Assembly: GCA_016800925.1 (NCBI GenBank)
Contig: JABCPU010000039.1
Span: 62,001-126,000, forward strand
DNA length: 64,000 bases
Origin: Suillus spraguei
Lineage: Eukaryota > Basidiomycota > Agaricomycetes > Boletales > Suillaceae
Direction of reading: 5' to 3'
Every line of letters begins with the position of its first letter. Positions within the stretch are counted from its first letter, which is position 1. Positions 1-12,254 of the stretch are shown piece after piece. The notes below the pieces were generated by a model. It was not told the DNA's origin, searched no databases, and saw only the letters and a program-made list of their open reading frames with translations. The position numbers were made by a program, and so were the translations under genes.

Positions 1-618
1 TACTCGCACAACCACGGGCTCGACAGAGCTTCGGCGGCGCACTGAACGCGTGTTTTGGACGCTTAAATAAATTCCACCAGTTATCTTGACGTCGTATATA
101 TCCAGATAGCTCCAACATAGCCAAGTCTACCACCTGTGTGCGACTGAGGATCCATTGAGTGAAGATGAGTTAAATCTGCTCACCGTTCTGCAATGAGTGA
201 AGCTCGCCATGAGACAACCGTTTTAGCTTGCTCGCCTTGTTTTCACTTAGCTGGCTAAGATCCATGGTTTTCACCGAGATGCTTAGTCGAGTCTAAAGAA
301 GGGCAATTGGACGAGTCTGTCTTGTGATAGCAGACCTCGGGTCTTCCCGTGCCACCCTTTGCCCCTGCGGCCTTTTTGCCTTGCGCAATTCGTCATGATA
401 ATCATTCCGGAGGCAATCCACCTCTGGTGGATGTGGAGTGGTGGAGACGGCAATCTATCTCTAGCAAGAGAGATTCGAAATGGCTCCTCGCCGGGCTCGT
501 TCTCAAGCGGTGCATTACATAATGCTGAAATGAGCTCAGTTCAAAACGTCACAACGATTCCGAACTACAAGCACAACGTTTCAAAACTACGTCCTCCTCA
601 CACCTGATAGATCCCGTG
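1..618. other. Upstream region of the prolyl isomerase gene, no gene seen
   Basis: No convincing coding segment is visible on either strand. A short open frame at 359-607 has no recognisable domain and overlaps the expected promoter and leader of the downstream isomerase gene. The window edge cuts this stretch, so a neighbour ending just outside cannot be excluded. Confidence 0.5.
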
Positions 619-1236
619 ATGGTAAGTAACCGCATGTTATCACATTCAAGCATAATTATCTCACATTACTTACCAGTCGTCTGGCTGGGAAATTCGCATG
701 TCCAACTCGAAGGGTATACCATACTTCTTCAATGCTAGCAGCAAGCAATCAAGCTGGGATGCGCCCGCAGAGCTAACGGAAGATCAGATCAAGTCCCTTC
801 CCGGCTCACAGTACCTGAGTGGTGGCAGTAGCGGTGGAGGCGCTGGGACAATCACGGCGAGTCATTTGTTGGTGAAGCACAAAGACAGTCGGCGAACATC
901 GAGTTGGAAGGAGGTGTGCATGCATCTGCGTTCCAGTAATGGACATATGTTGACTTTGTATGCTCCTAGACGAATATTACGCGCACTAAGGAAGAGGCTA
1001 TTGAAATTCTCCGAGGATATCAAGCCCAGATCGGCAACTCGCGCGAGAAGTTCGAAGAACTGGCGAGTATCCATTCTGATTGTTCGTCGCATTCCCAGAA
1101 GGGAAATCTCGGGCCGTTCTCGAAGGGTCAGATGCAGAAGCCGTTCGAAGACGCCGCGTTCGCTCTGCAGGTCGGAGAGTTTAGCGACATCATCAGCACA
1201 GACAGCGGCGTGCACATCATTTTGAGAACGGCATAG
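619..1236 (+). CDS. ESS1: Ess1/Pin1-type peptidyl-prolyl cis-trans isomerase (WW + parvulin)
   Basis: This is a parvulin isomerase acting on phospho-Ser/Thr-Pro bonds, expected in the nucleus and on the RNA polymerase II tail. Exons read 619-621, 677-913 and 970-1236, giving 168 residues, the usual Ess1/Pin1 size. The WW domain (about residues 2-35) begins [19 protein letters not shown] and carries both signature Trp residues and Pro. The catalytic domain starts at [13 protein letters not shown] and keeps the active-site Cys in [16 protein letters not shown], ending with [11 protein letters not shown]. The first exon is only the ATG, followed directly by GTAAGT; without this splice the WW domain would lose its first Trp. 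The second intron (914-969) interrupts the catalytic domain after SSWKE. Identification is secure from motif content; the tiny first exon is inferred from the reading frame. Confidence 0.93.
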
Positions 1237-2401
1237 CACAATCGAATGAGTAGTGGGGAAGTTTATGCAGTCAAGGTGTTGTACGTCCATCAGATTGTAG
1301 CATTGAGCATGATAATACATTTGAAATATATGCGACCGTGTCGTTGACGATTTTTAAAGACTCAGGGCGGGGCTGAGAGAAGGGTCAAATATATATGCCA
1401 TGGCGCCAGCGTACCAGTCCACCACCACACCATTTTCAGGAGGACACGTCCACAATTTTCAATTTATTTTGAAGCTCTGTGGGATTCTGAACGTTGGCGT
1501 GGCATGACACAGCCATGGGAGCGAGTTGACCGCGCTACCGTGACACGCCATGCCCTCCGTCTTACCTCGACGGTATCGTCCCGAGTCTTTCCGTGGCTTT
1601 CTCCCAGGTTATAACAGAAAAATAAAAAAATATGTAATTGAGTACCGTATGATATCAAGTGTGCTAGTACTGGAACGAAGATAGACAGAATTTGTTATTC
1701 TCTCTTGCTGCCCAGTTGGCGGTGACGTTGTCGATGCACTGACTCGGAGTTATCGCGCGCCACGGGTACACTGAGTTTTCCTACGCGGCAGTATCTCGGC
1801 AAGTCCGCGACAGCACAAAAACCTTACTAGACAGCCTAGCTATTTTATCATGCAAGGCTGCACGCTCAAAAAAAAACCGTCGAAGTAAACCTTGTCGAAA
1901 TAAATGTTGTCGAGTAGTGAGACAATGTGTGTATCTGACTCGGAATAGCGGCCCTAGACGAAGTTCCTGTAAGAGATGGAAGACTCGTGATTCCTTCCTT
2001 TATTATTGACCCCCACAACCGTCTGAGAGTTTTTCGACTCATCCCGAATCTTCCCCCAACACACCATTTTCATTGCGTACATCAGCGAAACCATCTTTGC
2101 CTGAGTTTGCCATTTAATTTACCAACGTTGCTTCCTCATTACCTGTCATATACAAGTTGCACCCGAATTCCAATCGAACGTCGTACAATAGGGCCAGCAG
2201 CTGTAGCGTAACGAGGACAACAGCCTTCAGCTTCACGAATCAGAAATTTCAAAAGCCAGCATCATAAGCGACCATCGATATGCCAACAATTGTGGAGTAC
2301 GGTCTTGCCACGTTGCAAGCCTCGTGGATTTCGGTCATTTTTCTCCTTACGCCTTTTGCCTATCTGGTCCTATCGCAGAGATCAAAATCAATAGGTGCGT
2401 C
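1237..2401. other. Intergenic region between isomerase and MOSC genes
   Basis: The 3' flank of the isomerase and the 5' region of the MOSC gene. Open frames on either strand (1464-1658 minus, 1987-2211 plus) show no domain. An ATG at 2280 opens a short hydrophobic frame that could be an alternative N-terminal exon of the MOSC gene, but I found no intron of normal length joining it in frame. Confidence 0.5.
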
Positions 2402-3918
2402 ATGTTCCTGTGGACTTCAGTATATTTTTGGAAGGTCGTTGGAGCTTTGGGCCGCTTCTTTGGATTTGGTGCCTTCAATTACTCGGATAAATATCTGAAC
2501 TGTCTTCGAGGATTAGGTGGTCAATCAGACAAGGGAAAAGCCGGATCCAATGCCCCAGATCACTCGAGCTTCGATACATCAAATATACGTGTAACAAAGA
2601 TCTTTATTCACCCCATCAAGGTGTGTGATCATGTTGATTTCCGCTCAATTGCCAGTGTTGATGTTGTAGTAGAGCTGTAAGGCCACTTCTGTTCCAGAAG
2701 CCAAGTACACTCTTGAAGGATTGGATGTCAGTGCATTAAATATGTTTCTGATAATTAGTATTGACTATGCTCCAGAATGATCGGAAATGGTGCATAGTAA
2801 GGGCAGATAATAATGCAGTCGTGACTGCCCGAGATGTGGCTAAGGTACGTCCTATGCCGTCAGTGGAACCTGAGGTCCATTAGACACAGGCACAACTTTG
2901 TACAGATGGTTCTTATAAATCCCCGTATCATTTCGGACGCCTCATGTCCAGAGGGTGGCCGGCTCGAGATATCCTTCCCAAAGGAGTCGGGCTGTGAGGC
3001 CTTCTCCGTACCATTGAACCCCACTAAGGAAGCGCTTCAGGATTGGCGGAAGTGAGTACAGCTTTGTGTCACTTCGGTCCGATGTCCTTTATAATCATGT
3101 GTTTTCTAGCCTCGATATATCATTGTGGAATAAGAATGACATCGAAGGATACGTATGCCAGACCAACATAGGAAGGTCGCCTTCGGAGATACTTTCGCAA
3201 TATATGGAGTTGCCAGTGCACTTGGCTATGAAGGGTTTGCGCCCGCGGATCTGTCCGCCTACTCTACGGTTTCCCGACCTAGATGCACCCTCGTATTTTC
3301 AGGATGGGTATCCTTTGATGTTGTTGTCCGAGGAAAGCGTCGCGGCCATGCAGGACCGGACCAGAGGAATGGTGGGCATGCAGGGCATAGCAGAAAAGTG
3401 GTCCAGCGACACTTTACAGGTAGAAAGGTAGACCAATCCCTTTTCGGTCCAAATGTTAGGGCTCGGGTGACTTTGGGTTGTTGCTCATCTTGCTTGCAGG
3501 TTCCGCCCTAACATAGTGATTAAAGGAGCCGGCGCGCCTTTCTTCGAGGATATAATCACTGAATTCACTTTCGATTCTCATCGCGAGAGTGTAGACAAGG
3601 CATCACCGGTCATTCGGCTTGTGTCTAAATGTACTCGTTGCATGGTGCGAATTTGCGGTTGATTTCCTTTCAAAAATAGGTGCTGATTATTTGGGTATGC
3701 TTGTGTGTTGTTTATTGCTTGCACAGCTGCCAAATGTAGATCCCGACACTGGTGTGCTTGACAAGGCAGTGCCATTGAAAGTCTTAATGAAGCACAGAAG
3801 AGGCCTAGATCCTGCGCGGCCCAGCCAATCGTGTATGGGGTGCAATGGGGTTCTCACTGCGAACGGTACGGTGAAGGTCGGCGATTGGATCCATGTGCGT
3901 AAGACGGGATTCGTATGA
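2402..3918 (+). CDS. MOSC-domain protein, mARC-like molybdenum cofactor enzyme
   Basis: A MOSC N-terminal barrel plus MOSC domain protein of the mARC type, which carries molybdenum cofactor and reduces N-hydroxylated substrates, usually on the outer mitochondrial membrane. Exons read 2402-2620, 2673-2726, 2776-2844, 2906-3051, 3110-3427, 3500-3644 and 3727-3918, giving about 380 residues. The N-terminus has a hydrophobic stretch (residues 1-25), then the MOSC_N start VTKIFIHPIK and SVPEAKYTLEGLD. Later motifs are RFRPNIVIKGAGAPFFED, the cysteine pair in SKCTRCMLPNVDPDTG (position of the Mo ligand in mARC proteins) and the closing GTVKVGDWIHV. All introns join in frame with consensus ends. The start is uncertain: an earlier ATG at 2280 could belong if an unusual intron lies before 2421. 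Confidence 0.85.
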
Positions 3919-4633
3919 CTTCAGAAGGTGTCCATTTCTATGTACCTATCGTGTACCGCATAGTCTCGTCGCTTCAACGCCAAGTATGCTAAGCATTATA
4001 AAATGTCTGCGCCAACTCCTTCTGGCACGGGATTCCCTGATGGGCGATGAGGTTAGCTCCGCAAGGGTAATTCAACCCCAAATCAAAGGGGTCCGATGAG
4101 CAGGTGTGGTAGTATTTCGACAAAAGTTCAAGACAACAGCAAAGAGCATAAACACGCCATTAAGAGTTGTTGCGTGATCAGCACCATGTAGGAAAAGATT
4201 TTCATTGACATGAGCTTGAAGGCACCATGTCAATTGAGCCAGGGGTACCGTTTGGCTCATTTCGGAAATCAAAGCCAAATAAGAATGAGGCCCCCGTCGG
4301 CATGCCACGCTGGTAAGCAACATTAGATAACATAAAATCTGCACATGTTCTGATACCTCGTGGAGTATCTGAGCGCCAGTGGTTGCAATATGTCGCAGCA
4401 CATGTGAGCTTGCGCCTCTGCAGTGCCTTGGTCTGCCACGCGAGAAGTTACCTTTTTTAGAACCGGACCAAGGGGGCCGGCTCGTCGGTTGAAGTCGAAA
4501 TTCATGTCAGTAACTTGTTACTTGTTTGATGCTACTCATAACGAGCTTTCTTTGCCGCAGTAATCTCCCCCCAATTCCGAGCTTAAACCGTCATCATCTT
4601 CCCCTGCAGAGCTCGTTACTCGAGCTCTGAACC
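3919..4633. other. Intergenic region before the ubiquitin protease gene
   Basis: No coding segment is supported. The long minus-strand frame at 4072-4401 has no recognisable domain. The last 70 bases are pyrimidine-rich and lead to the ATG at 4634, as expected for a fungal promoter and leader. Confidence 0.5.
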
Positions 4634-7600
4634 ATGGCTATAGGGAAGTGGAATCCTTTTGGTCAACCTGTACTGCAAGCCACCAGCGACAATCATGTCC
4701 CGCAACAACCGTTGCCAATCCCTTGCGCCGACGGAAAACAGTTTGGTCTCGAGAATGTATGTCTTTCAACTACTCTATTTCCTCCAATGATCTTCATTGC
4801 CATCATTCCTGTAGTTTGGCAACACATGGTACGACTTGCTTTTGTTCCCACACCCTAACTAGTCGCTGACGACCCGAAAGTTATGCCAACTCTGTTCTAC
4901 AAGCTCTATACTTTTGCAGTCCCTTTCGAGATCTCATAATTCAGCATGCAGATCCGTCCGCCACCATCCAAGCAGCTCTATCTTCGCAGTTCACTCCCAA
5001 TGCCGCCCCCGCCTCCCCAGCCGCTGCTGCCCGTCGAAAGCAAACAGAGCACCAGTCTGTACAAGAATCTTCCCCAAAAACCAGTACTGTGAACCCTCCA
5101 GCACCACAGATCCCTTCATCACCACGGACCTTGATGTCTGCACTTCGCTCCTTGTACATCCACATCTCTCAGAACTCAGCTGACAAAGGCACCGTTGCCC
5201 CCCGAGCATTCATAGACAAACTCAAAGAATTAAATGAGGCATTTAGAAATACAATGCACCAGGATGCTCACGAATTTTTAAACTACCTCCTCAACAAGAT
5301 TGTCGAGGAAATAGAAGAAGAAAAGAAGCTCGTGCAGGTTCCTCTCGACGATTGTATGTGGAAAACCCAGAATTCAGTATACTCCTTATCTCTACTGACA
5401 CCCCAAATTTTCAGCGGCTCATTCAGTCAAATCATCGTCTACAACCTCGCAACCGTTGGTGATGACAGCAAGCACATCGAGCTCAGGCAATTCGTCGACG
5501 GGGGCTACATTTATCCACCAAATATTCGAAGGTATACTGACTAGCGAAACTCGATGTCTGACATGCGAGAATGTGCGTTGTCATGATTCTTACTGCTGCG
5601 CATACTGATCGCACACAGGTATCTTCACGTGACGAATCGTTTTTGGACCTCTCCATAGATATCGAACAGAACTCAAGCGTGACAGCATGTCTTCGACAAT
5701 TCAGCGCTAGTGAAATGCTCTGCCAAAGAAATAAGTTTTTCTGCGACGGATGTTGCGACCTCCAGGAAGCGGAAAAGAGGTATTTAATATCTGCTCATCT
5801 AGATTTGATACTGAGGTCACATCAGGATGAAGATAAAGCGACTACCCAATGTTCTCGCTCTACATCTCAAGCGCTTCAAGTATCAAGAGGATGTACAAAA
5901 GTACATCAAGCTGGCTTATCGCGTTGCATTTCCCTTCGAGCTCCGCTTGTTCAACACTATTGATGATGCTGAGAACCCTGATCGACTGTACGAGCTCTTT
6001 GCCATAGTAGTCCATATCGGAAAGTGCGTCCCTTACTGCGTGTGACACTCGTTATCTGTAATCGCCACTAACATGCTTTCCTTCCCTTATTTGTATCTTG
6101 TAAATATAGCGGGCCAAACCATGGTCACTATGTCAGCATCATCAAGACGTTGGGTGCCTGGCTCGTATTCGACGATGAAACAGTGGAATCGATCAAAGAA
6201 TCTGACATACCCAAGTACTTCGGCGAATCCAATTCGGGCTCCGCCTATGTGCTATACTACCAAGCTGTGGATCTAGACCTCGTCGCCCTTGATCTGTCTC
6301 CGACACGTCCACATGCTCCTGAGGAGCATTCACATCAACGACTCCCTACAGATTCTCCTGCATCGATCTCACAACCTATACCATTACCGCCCGGATTGTC
6401 TGCAGAACCTGCAGGAGCAGAGAATACCGAGACTTCCCCTCTACTGTCCCCGCCGTCTTCACCTATGAATATTCCAATTCCGCCTACTGAAAGATCACCG
6501 CGTAAATTCTCTCCGGATTTTGTGAAACCTAGCCCTTCCTTGGTACCTCCGCATCATGCAACAGTCGGTCGTGGCTCGTCACTGAAGCCGTCCTCGCCAG
6601 CTCGTGGTAGTATACTCAGACACGTCCCCTCACTGATGGTCGGTGTAGACAAGCGTGACATGACCGCAAAATCCACTGCTCCCTTTCCCAAATCTGAGCC
6701 ATCAGATCCGCTGTCCCCTGTTCTACCTGTCCCTGCTCTGCTCAGTCCGAATGGCAAGGAAGAGAAGAAAAGTACTTACTGGTTCCGAAGGAAAAGTCTT
6801 AAATCGGGAGGGAAATCACGTCCAATTTCGGAAGTCGAGACAAAGAAGCTTCCCTTGCCTGTCGTCCCCTCGGATGCGTCAACATCACCGTCGAGGTTCC
6901 ACATTACTGGTTCGACACTCAAGCATTCCAAGGATGATGATTTTGGACATCCTTCGGAGCTGGCAGCTCTTGATCGTCCTGTAGCGCCTTTCATGGTCCA
7001 TCGCCGCCCTTCGTCTTCTTCCGGTCTTATTCGGGCGCATAGTACGAGCAGTCAACGAGGTTCTTCGCCTTCCATTTCAGGCACTACGTCATATTCTTCA
7101 CATACTACAAGCACTACTTCATCATCAGCACCTCCTGACCATCATCCACATACCATTCGCCCCTTGCCAACAATACCTGCCTCTCTGCAAAACTCGAGGA
7201 TAGTACAATCCCCTCCTTCATCTTATTCTCGAGGCCACTCATCTGAGCATCCACGACCGCATAAACGGCCAGTGGTGTCATCTCATGACTTTGAGCCACC
7301 AAGGCTACCTAAATCCCCAGCTCGGCCGACGACAGCAGGTGCTACGCTTGGTTCACCCTCCTCTCCAACTATACCTCGGGACCATGATCTTCCTCCATTG
7401 CCAGGTGCTGTGGGCAACATACCCAATGGGACGTATAGTAACACACCTATGCTACTGCCTCGTTCAGACCAGAGCAGGACGCAGGTGAAAAGTAAGTTGT
7501 ATGAGGAAGGCGCATCAGGTTTGTCTTGGCGGCCAAAGTCAGCACAGGCGTCCACCGCCCTGGAGGCAGTTTTACAATCTAGCACTTCCACTAATACCAC

Positions 7601-7700
7601 CAGTGCTGTGAAACGGGCAAGTCGGAAGATGAGCTTCACTGCATCATTCCCGTTTGGCCGCAAGGATAAGCAGCGCGAGAAGGGGAGAGAGCATGAATAA
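4634..7700 (+). CDS. Ubiquitin carboxyl-terminal hydrolase, CreB/Ubp9 (USP12/46) type
   Basis: A USP-family cysteine protease that removes ubiquitin. CreB-type members act with a WD40 partner and in ascomycetes influence carbon catabolite repression. Exons read 4634-4756, 4815-4828, 4881-5353, 5415-5572, 5619-5779, 5826-6023 and 6110-7700, giving about 905 residues. The Cys box is [20 protein letters not shown], the zinc pair regions are TRCLTCEN and [15 protein letters not shown], and the His box is [14 protein letters not shown] followed by WLVFDDE. The second exon is only 14 nt and the catalytic Cys codon is split across the following intron. After the USP domain (about residue 420) comes a long Ser/Pro-rich, probably disordered tail of about 480 residues, ending in a basic segment. 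The tail is open throughout, though a short intron inside it is possible. Confidence 0.92.
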
Positions 7701-8146
7701 GTGTCCCGGGCCAGTGACTCGATCACTCACTCCCCGCCTCCCGCTCGTCCAGAGCCTGACGCACGTTAGACTTGTATTTTATGGTAAAGATGTGTTTACC
7801 TATATATTGCTTAATGATCTTCGTTCCCGTCTTGCTTGAGCAGTTGCGTCGTGGAAAGGTTTCGGTCATATATTTAATTACAATCGCATACACTGTTTTT
7901 ATTCGTGCAAAGTGGAGAGTTCTTCTGTTGCTCGTATCCTACCGTTCCATTATGATTCGTTTCTAACTTACGTCGTCGCGTTTGCATCATTTTCATGTTG
8001 TATGTTAGAGTAATGACCAGAGACAAACCACAATGAAGTCATCATGCGGGTATACTGGTATACAATCGATAAAATTTACAATAGAACAAGTGATTAGCGC
8101 TTAGCGCTTTAGCTATTGAGTCCTTCATGCGAGCGAGTCCATGGAT
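7701..8146. terminator. Convergent 3' region between ubiquitin protease and F-box gene
   Basis: The two neighbouring genes end toward each other here, so this stretch holds both 3' untranslated regions and polyadenylation signals. It is AT-rich with several TATATA and AATAAA-like runs. No gene is seen. Confidence 0.45.
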
Positions 8147-10319
8147 CTAATTCACAAATCGAGCATGCGCTCGTCCTCTAAAGGAACCGGGTAACGCTGC
8201 CCATGTATCGCTACACCACAATTTGAGTGTATGGTCAACTAAGCGTACAAATTTCAACTCACTTTCCAGGGGAGTTGCTGCCATGTCAAGTATGTGCAGC
8301 ATCGTCTCGTGTGGCTTGGAGTAAAATATACGTCCAGTACCCTCGTCCCACGCTATCGCTGTCACACCACCGCGAATATGATCAAGGATATAAGGAGGTA
8401 AATTAAACTGTCCCAGCATATTCTCGCGGTGCTTGGGAACATTCCGGAGGACATTTTGGAGCGTTTCGCGTCGCATAATACTATAGGCATCATCGCCTCG
8501 TTTTGATAGAACATGGCCGGAGAAATTGCGGATAGAAAGCGTGTCTGATCGATTATCGCGTGGAACGGAGTAAAATAAAGAGCGCAGACACCCTGGGATG
8601 ACGAATGTCCTGCATATTGTTCTGGATTCGTCGTTTTTGAAGGATAAGCGGTGCATCATGTTGGACTTTAGGTTCGCGATAGCATAATGCGGCTTCCCCG
8701 TAGATCTAAATGCCTCGGGCGCTCTCTCTCGTGGGGTTGGCGAGATAATCATGTGGCAGATACGACCCCCGCTCTCATTCCTGTAAAAGATATTGATAGG
8801 AGGTGGCAGAAAATCGCTACCACGGTCGTTGAGCACGTGTGGGTCACTTATTTGGAAGTCTTCAATGTCTTTCCCGTAAAAGGAGGCGATTGAAAGCGGT
8901 TTAAACTCTCCCGCTTCTCCGTCCCCAGGCTCAGGGGTGGGAAACATAGCGACAGTGAACATCACATCGGGAATGATAGGTGGTCCTCCAGGCGTGGGAT
9001 TGGCTGGCGCTAACTGCGGACGATTCGTGGAGCGCACGACGAGAATTTGCCCTTGCAAAGGTAATAACCGGAGGCTGCAAATAGGTTGTTCCTTCGACAA
9101 GTTCAGAACAATCTTCGCAGCAAGAAAAAGGACTATACCTGTTGTGAAAACGTGACCTCGCGCGCGCATTTAAAAGTAGATATATGACCATCAGAAGTCA
9201 GTTCCTTCATCACAATCGTTTCGGGCATCTTGGCCAGCACCATGTTTAGAACGCCATCGACTTCACCAAGATCAATATTTCGAAGCTCTGAATCGCTGCG
9301 AAGGTGCCCGAGAAGGCGAAATGGTGGGGGTTGTGATGCAGCAAAGTCGAAAAATTCTTGGGAGCCAGGTACGAGATTAGGATTTCCTAACGCATCTAGT
9401 GCATTCAGGGAGATCTGCAAACACGTCGCGATATACTCCAGCGGCGTTGGAGCATCGATTTGATACCGTGGGTTGTTCAAGTACGGATTGTATATGGAAG
9501 GATCAATACTGAGTCGATAATTAGTGTGTTGAAATGTGCACTTGAGACCCAATCAGCTTTCACCTGTTAGTAGTTTGATGACTTTTCAACGTCTTCCGCC
9601 GAATATACCCGATAAGAATGCTTGGCGTGCCTTCCACATTCATGTACTTGGCGCATATATTGTACGCTTTCCCTCGAACGGGTGTTTCTGCCAGAGGAAC
9701 AATGCCACGGATACGGTGATCAAGAACATATACAACCAAACTATAGTGAGTTTTGGCAAGATTGCATGCAGAAGCAACAAGGTATTTTCCGCCGGGAAGT
9801 ACGACCATTGATAATATATGCCTATGTGCCTCCGTGGGAAGGTAAGAGGCGGCAGAAGGGTTTGGCAGGATCCAGTTCTTGTGGACTGTGATAGCGCGAA
9901 TAACTAATCGCTCGGCCTCAAACGAGGTCAATAAACGAGGAGAATACTGCAGAGAAGGCGGTAACACAGGCACATTGGGTCCAATCCTTTGTAGAAACCG
10001 TTTCCATATTATACCATGGTGCGTAAGGTTGTAGAACAGTTTGTTGACCTAAAGCGAGGAGCTTAGTAACAGGAGGTAGATACAAAGCAGACATTACTAT
10101 TCGCAGGCTCAGGATATCTTCCACCATCAGGTAGTCGAATATATGATCGACCAATATATCGTCAGAAAGCATACTCAAGCTTGGAAGACTGCTGAAATCT
10201 TGGTGGACTCGCACACTCCACGTTCCTGTTCCCGTTCTGTTTCGCTCATTGGTGCCAAAGTAAGAGCAAGAGAGTGCTGGAGAGATGAGACGAGAAATCA
10301 GAGAGAACTGGCCATACAT
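8147..10319 (-). CDS. F-box protein with long C-terminal region
   Basis: F-box proteins are substrate adaptors of SCF ubiquitin ligases. The box lies near the N-terminus: SMLSDDILVDHIFDYL, then VEDILSLRIVNKLFYNLTH and IIWKRFLQRIGPN after splicing. It is followed by about 580 residues that read like a beta-propeller-type region (VLPGGKYLVASACN, ILVVRSTNRPQL, GGVTAIAWDEGTGRIFYSK) ending RGRAHARFVN. The coding frame runs from about 10319 to the stop at 8147 with at least three introns: near 10112-10050, between about 9598 and 9540, and near 9135. The start is uncertain; the Met just before the box (10172) is an alternative to 10319. It is unrelated in sequence to the shorter F-box family further right. 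The architecture is common in agaricomycetes, but no specific substrate can be named. Confidence 0.75.
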
Positions 10320-10800
10320 GATTGGGAAAGAAACAGAACAGACGTCTTGAGGTGGAGTGGTATTTACTACTAGTCTGTTAGCCTTGTTTTCATGTTCGCG
10401 ACACTTTCAACAGAGAGGTTAACTGTTGTATTGAAAAAATACAGCCATGGCGACAGCTTGATGAAAAATACAAGGGCTAGAAGCCTAGATTGCACTGCAG
10501 AAAGTGCAGGCAGATCATGAAGAGGTCACGGTAAAAATTACGCGAACTACAACACTTTCCTAAATCTATATCGACACGTGACTCACTGACAACTCAAGAA
10601 TCGCTCCGTCAAGACTCAAGACTCAGTCGATTAAGTGGGCCAGCATGTGCATAGTAATGGATGAGAGTGTTTTTCATAGGGAATTAATTGAATCATTTTA
10701 TTATCTACACCAATCGCAAAGCGCTCGGTGTACTGTACATTTTTTTAAAAAAAAAAACGTGCCTGGTGGCTTACGTACACATCCGAGCATCGTAGACTTC
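10320..10800. other. Intergenic region upstream of the minus-strand F-box gene
   Basis: No gene seen. It contains the likely promoter of the minus-strand F-box gene and a poly-A run near 10750. Confidence 0.4.
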
Positions 10801-12254
10801 AGGCCTTAGCTTGTACCGTCGCCGTTCCACAATCCAGAGCGTGGTTTTGCTTTGTTTCGCGTGTCTCCTCAGTGTTTCTCGCCATTGGCCATGACTTGTT
10901 TCCAGCCTCCGTGTCCTCATGAGAGTATCACTTTCTGCTCACCAGCAACGCGAATTTTATAGCCAGTTATTCCCTGCGCATGCTGTCGCTCCATTCGAAC
11001 CAGACTTCTGGACTCAGGCCGGCCCAGGAGACGCGGTTATCGTCTCTGTGCTATGCTTGCAAGTTATCACCATGCGAGACTACTGTCAAATGATGAAGGA
11101 GTTCTTCGATGCTCCCTGGAGTCAATGTCATCAATAAGGGATTTTTCGCCTACCTCACCATGTCGCTCGTTTTTTGGGCTACACAGGTTTTCGTACATTG
11201 GTATTGTCTCGTCAGCCTCTACGATTGCGTATATAGGCACTTAAAAGCGATCAGTTGTAGGCTGTCAGCAGGGAGGTACAGACATAATTTTGCGTCAATC
11301 GACCAATGTTACAAGACAGCGATTTCCTTCAACTTGCTCGTGTGTTTTTAAAAGTAGGAAAATGAAATTACGGTCAGTTCTCTATCTTGGTTAGAGGAGT
11401 TGATTTCTGCCAGAATCTAGGACAGGGTGTTGCGATGTATCAAAAGAGACTAGATAAAAGTATGAGTACTCGCAAGGAAATGCAATGAAAATATTCTTAC
11501 CCATGACGTTTGGCGCTCGAGTCTCCTCGAGTCGGATGCTGGCGAGCCGTCTCCAAAATCACGCGTTTAGAAGATGGTACGAGAGGTGTATATCAAGTTT
11601 TGCACAGAACTTGGACCAATGTCATATCGCTTACCTGCTTTGACTGCACTTTAAACGTCCACTGCACCTTGCGTAGGTTTGTTCGTTGTTATCGTCATTG
11701 ACCAGCTCACGGCGTAGGCTATGTCTCCCAAAGCGCCGATACAAATCGCAATCTAATAGATCTCACCACTCATGCAAGTGGACTCATGATTTACGATTAT
11801 TCAACCTCTCGCGGAGCTAGAAACATACTTCAATCGGATTGTTGGCCTCAGGAGAGCACAAAAATTTACAGCTTGTCCACAACGCACTTCTTGTTTGTGC
11901 ATTACGGAATTGCCACAAGAATGAACAACTCAAGCGTGGATGCAAAGCTAACGCGTCGTACCAAAAGACCACTGTCCCATTTAGTACATGATGGTGGACC
12001 ACAGCAAATATTGTCTGAAAGGGTGGTCCCCGCTGTGGAAACATGCCTCGAGAAACACCTTCAAAGCGGCAGTGGACGAGCATATAAGTAAAGTTTCTGT
12101 TACCTTCATTCTCTGTCTCTCACCCACTCCACTTACTGCCACTGTGAAACCGTACACACCTTAACATTTAAATCATTGATCTGCTGGCCCAGGTACGTAG
12201 ATCCCCAGCTTTAACACCCACGCTTTCTGACTATACTCTACCTCCTACCTCCAG
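10800..12254 (+). repeat. Duplicated upstream block, copy 1 (leader of zinc-finger gene 1)
   Basis: About 1.4 kb of non-coding DNA that recurs, diverged but in the same order, at about 47330-48545 upstream of the second zinc-finger gene. Matching landmarks include GACTTCTGGACTCAGGCC against GACTTCCGGACTCAGGCC, the shared 'gaggtgtatatcaagttttgca'-like stretch, and the final 300 bases from ACGATTAT down to a TATA-like CATATAAG/CGTATAAA about 160 bases before the ATG. Short open frames inside are not conserved between the copies, so I treat the block as regulatory or decayed sequence. Confidence 0.7.

Noticed and set aside
359..607. 82-residue open frame upstream of the isomerase gene
   Set aside because: No domain, no splice-compatible continuation, and it overlaps the expected promoter.
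862..1320. 152-residue minus-strand open frame
   Set aside because: It is the antisense shadow of the Ess1/Pin1 gene.
7283..7726. 147-residue minus-strand open frame
   Set aside because: Antisense shadow of the ubiquitin protease C-terminal tail; no domain.
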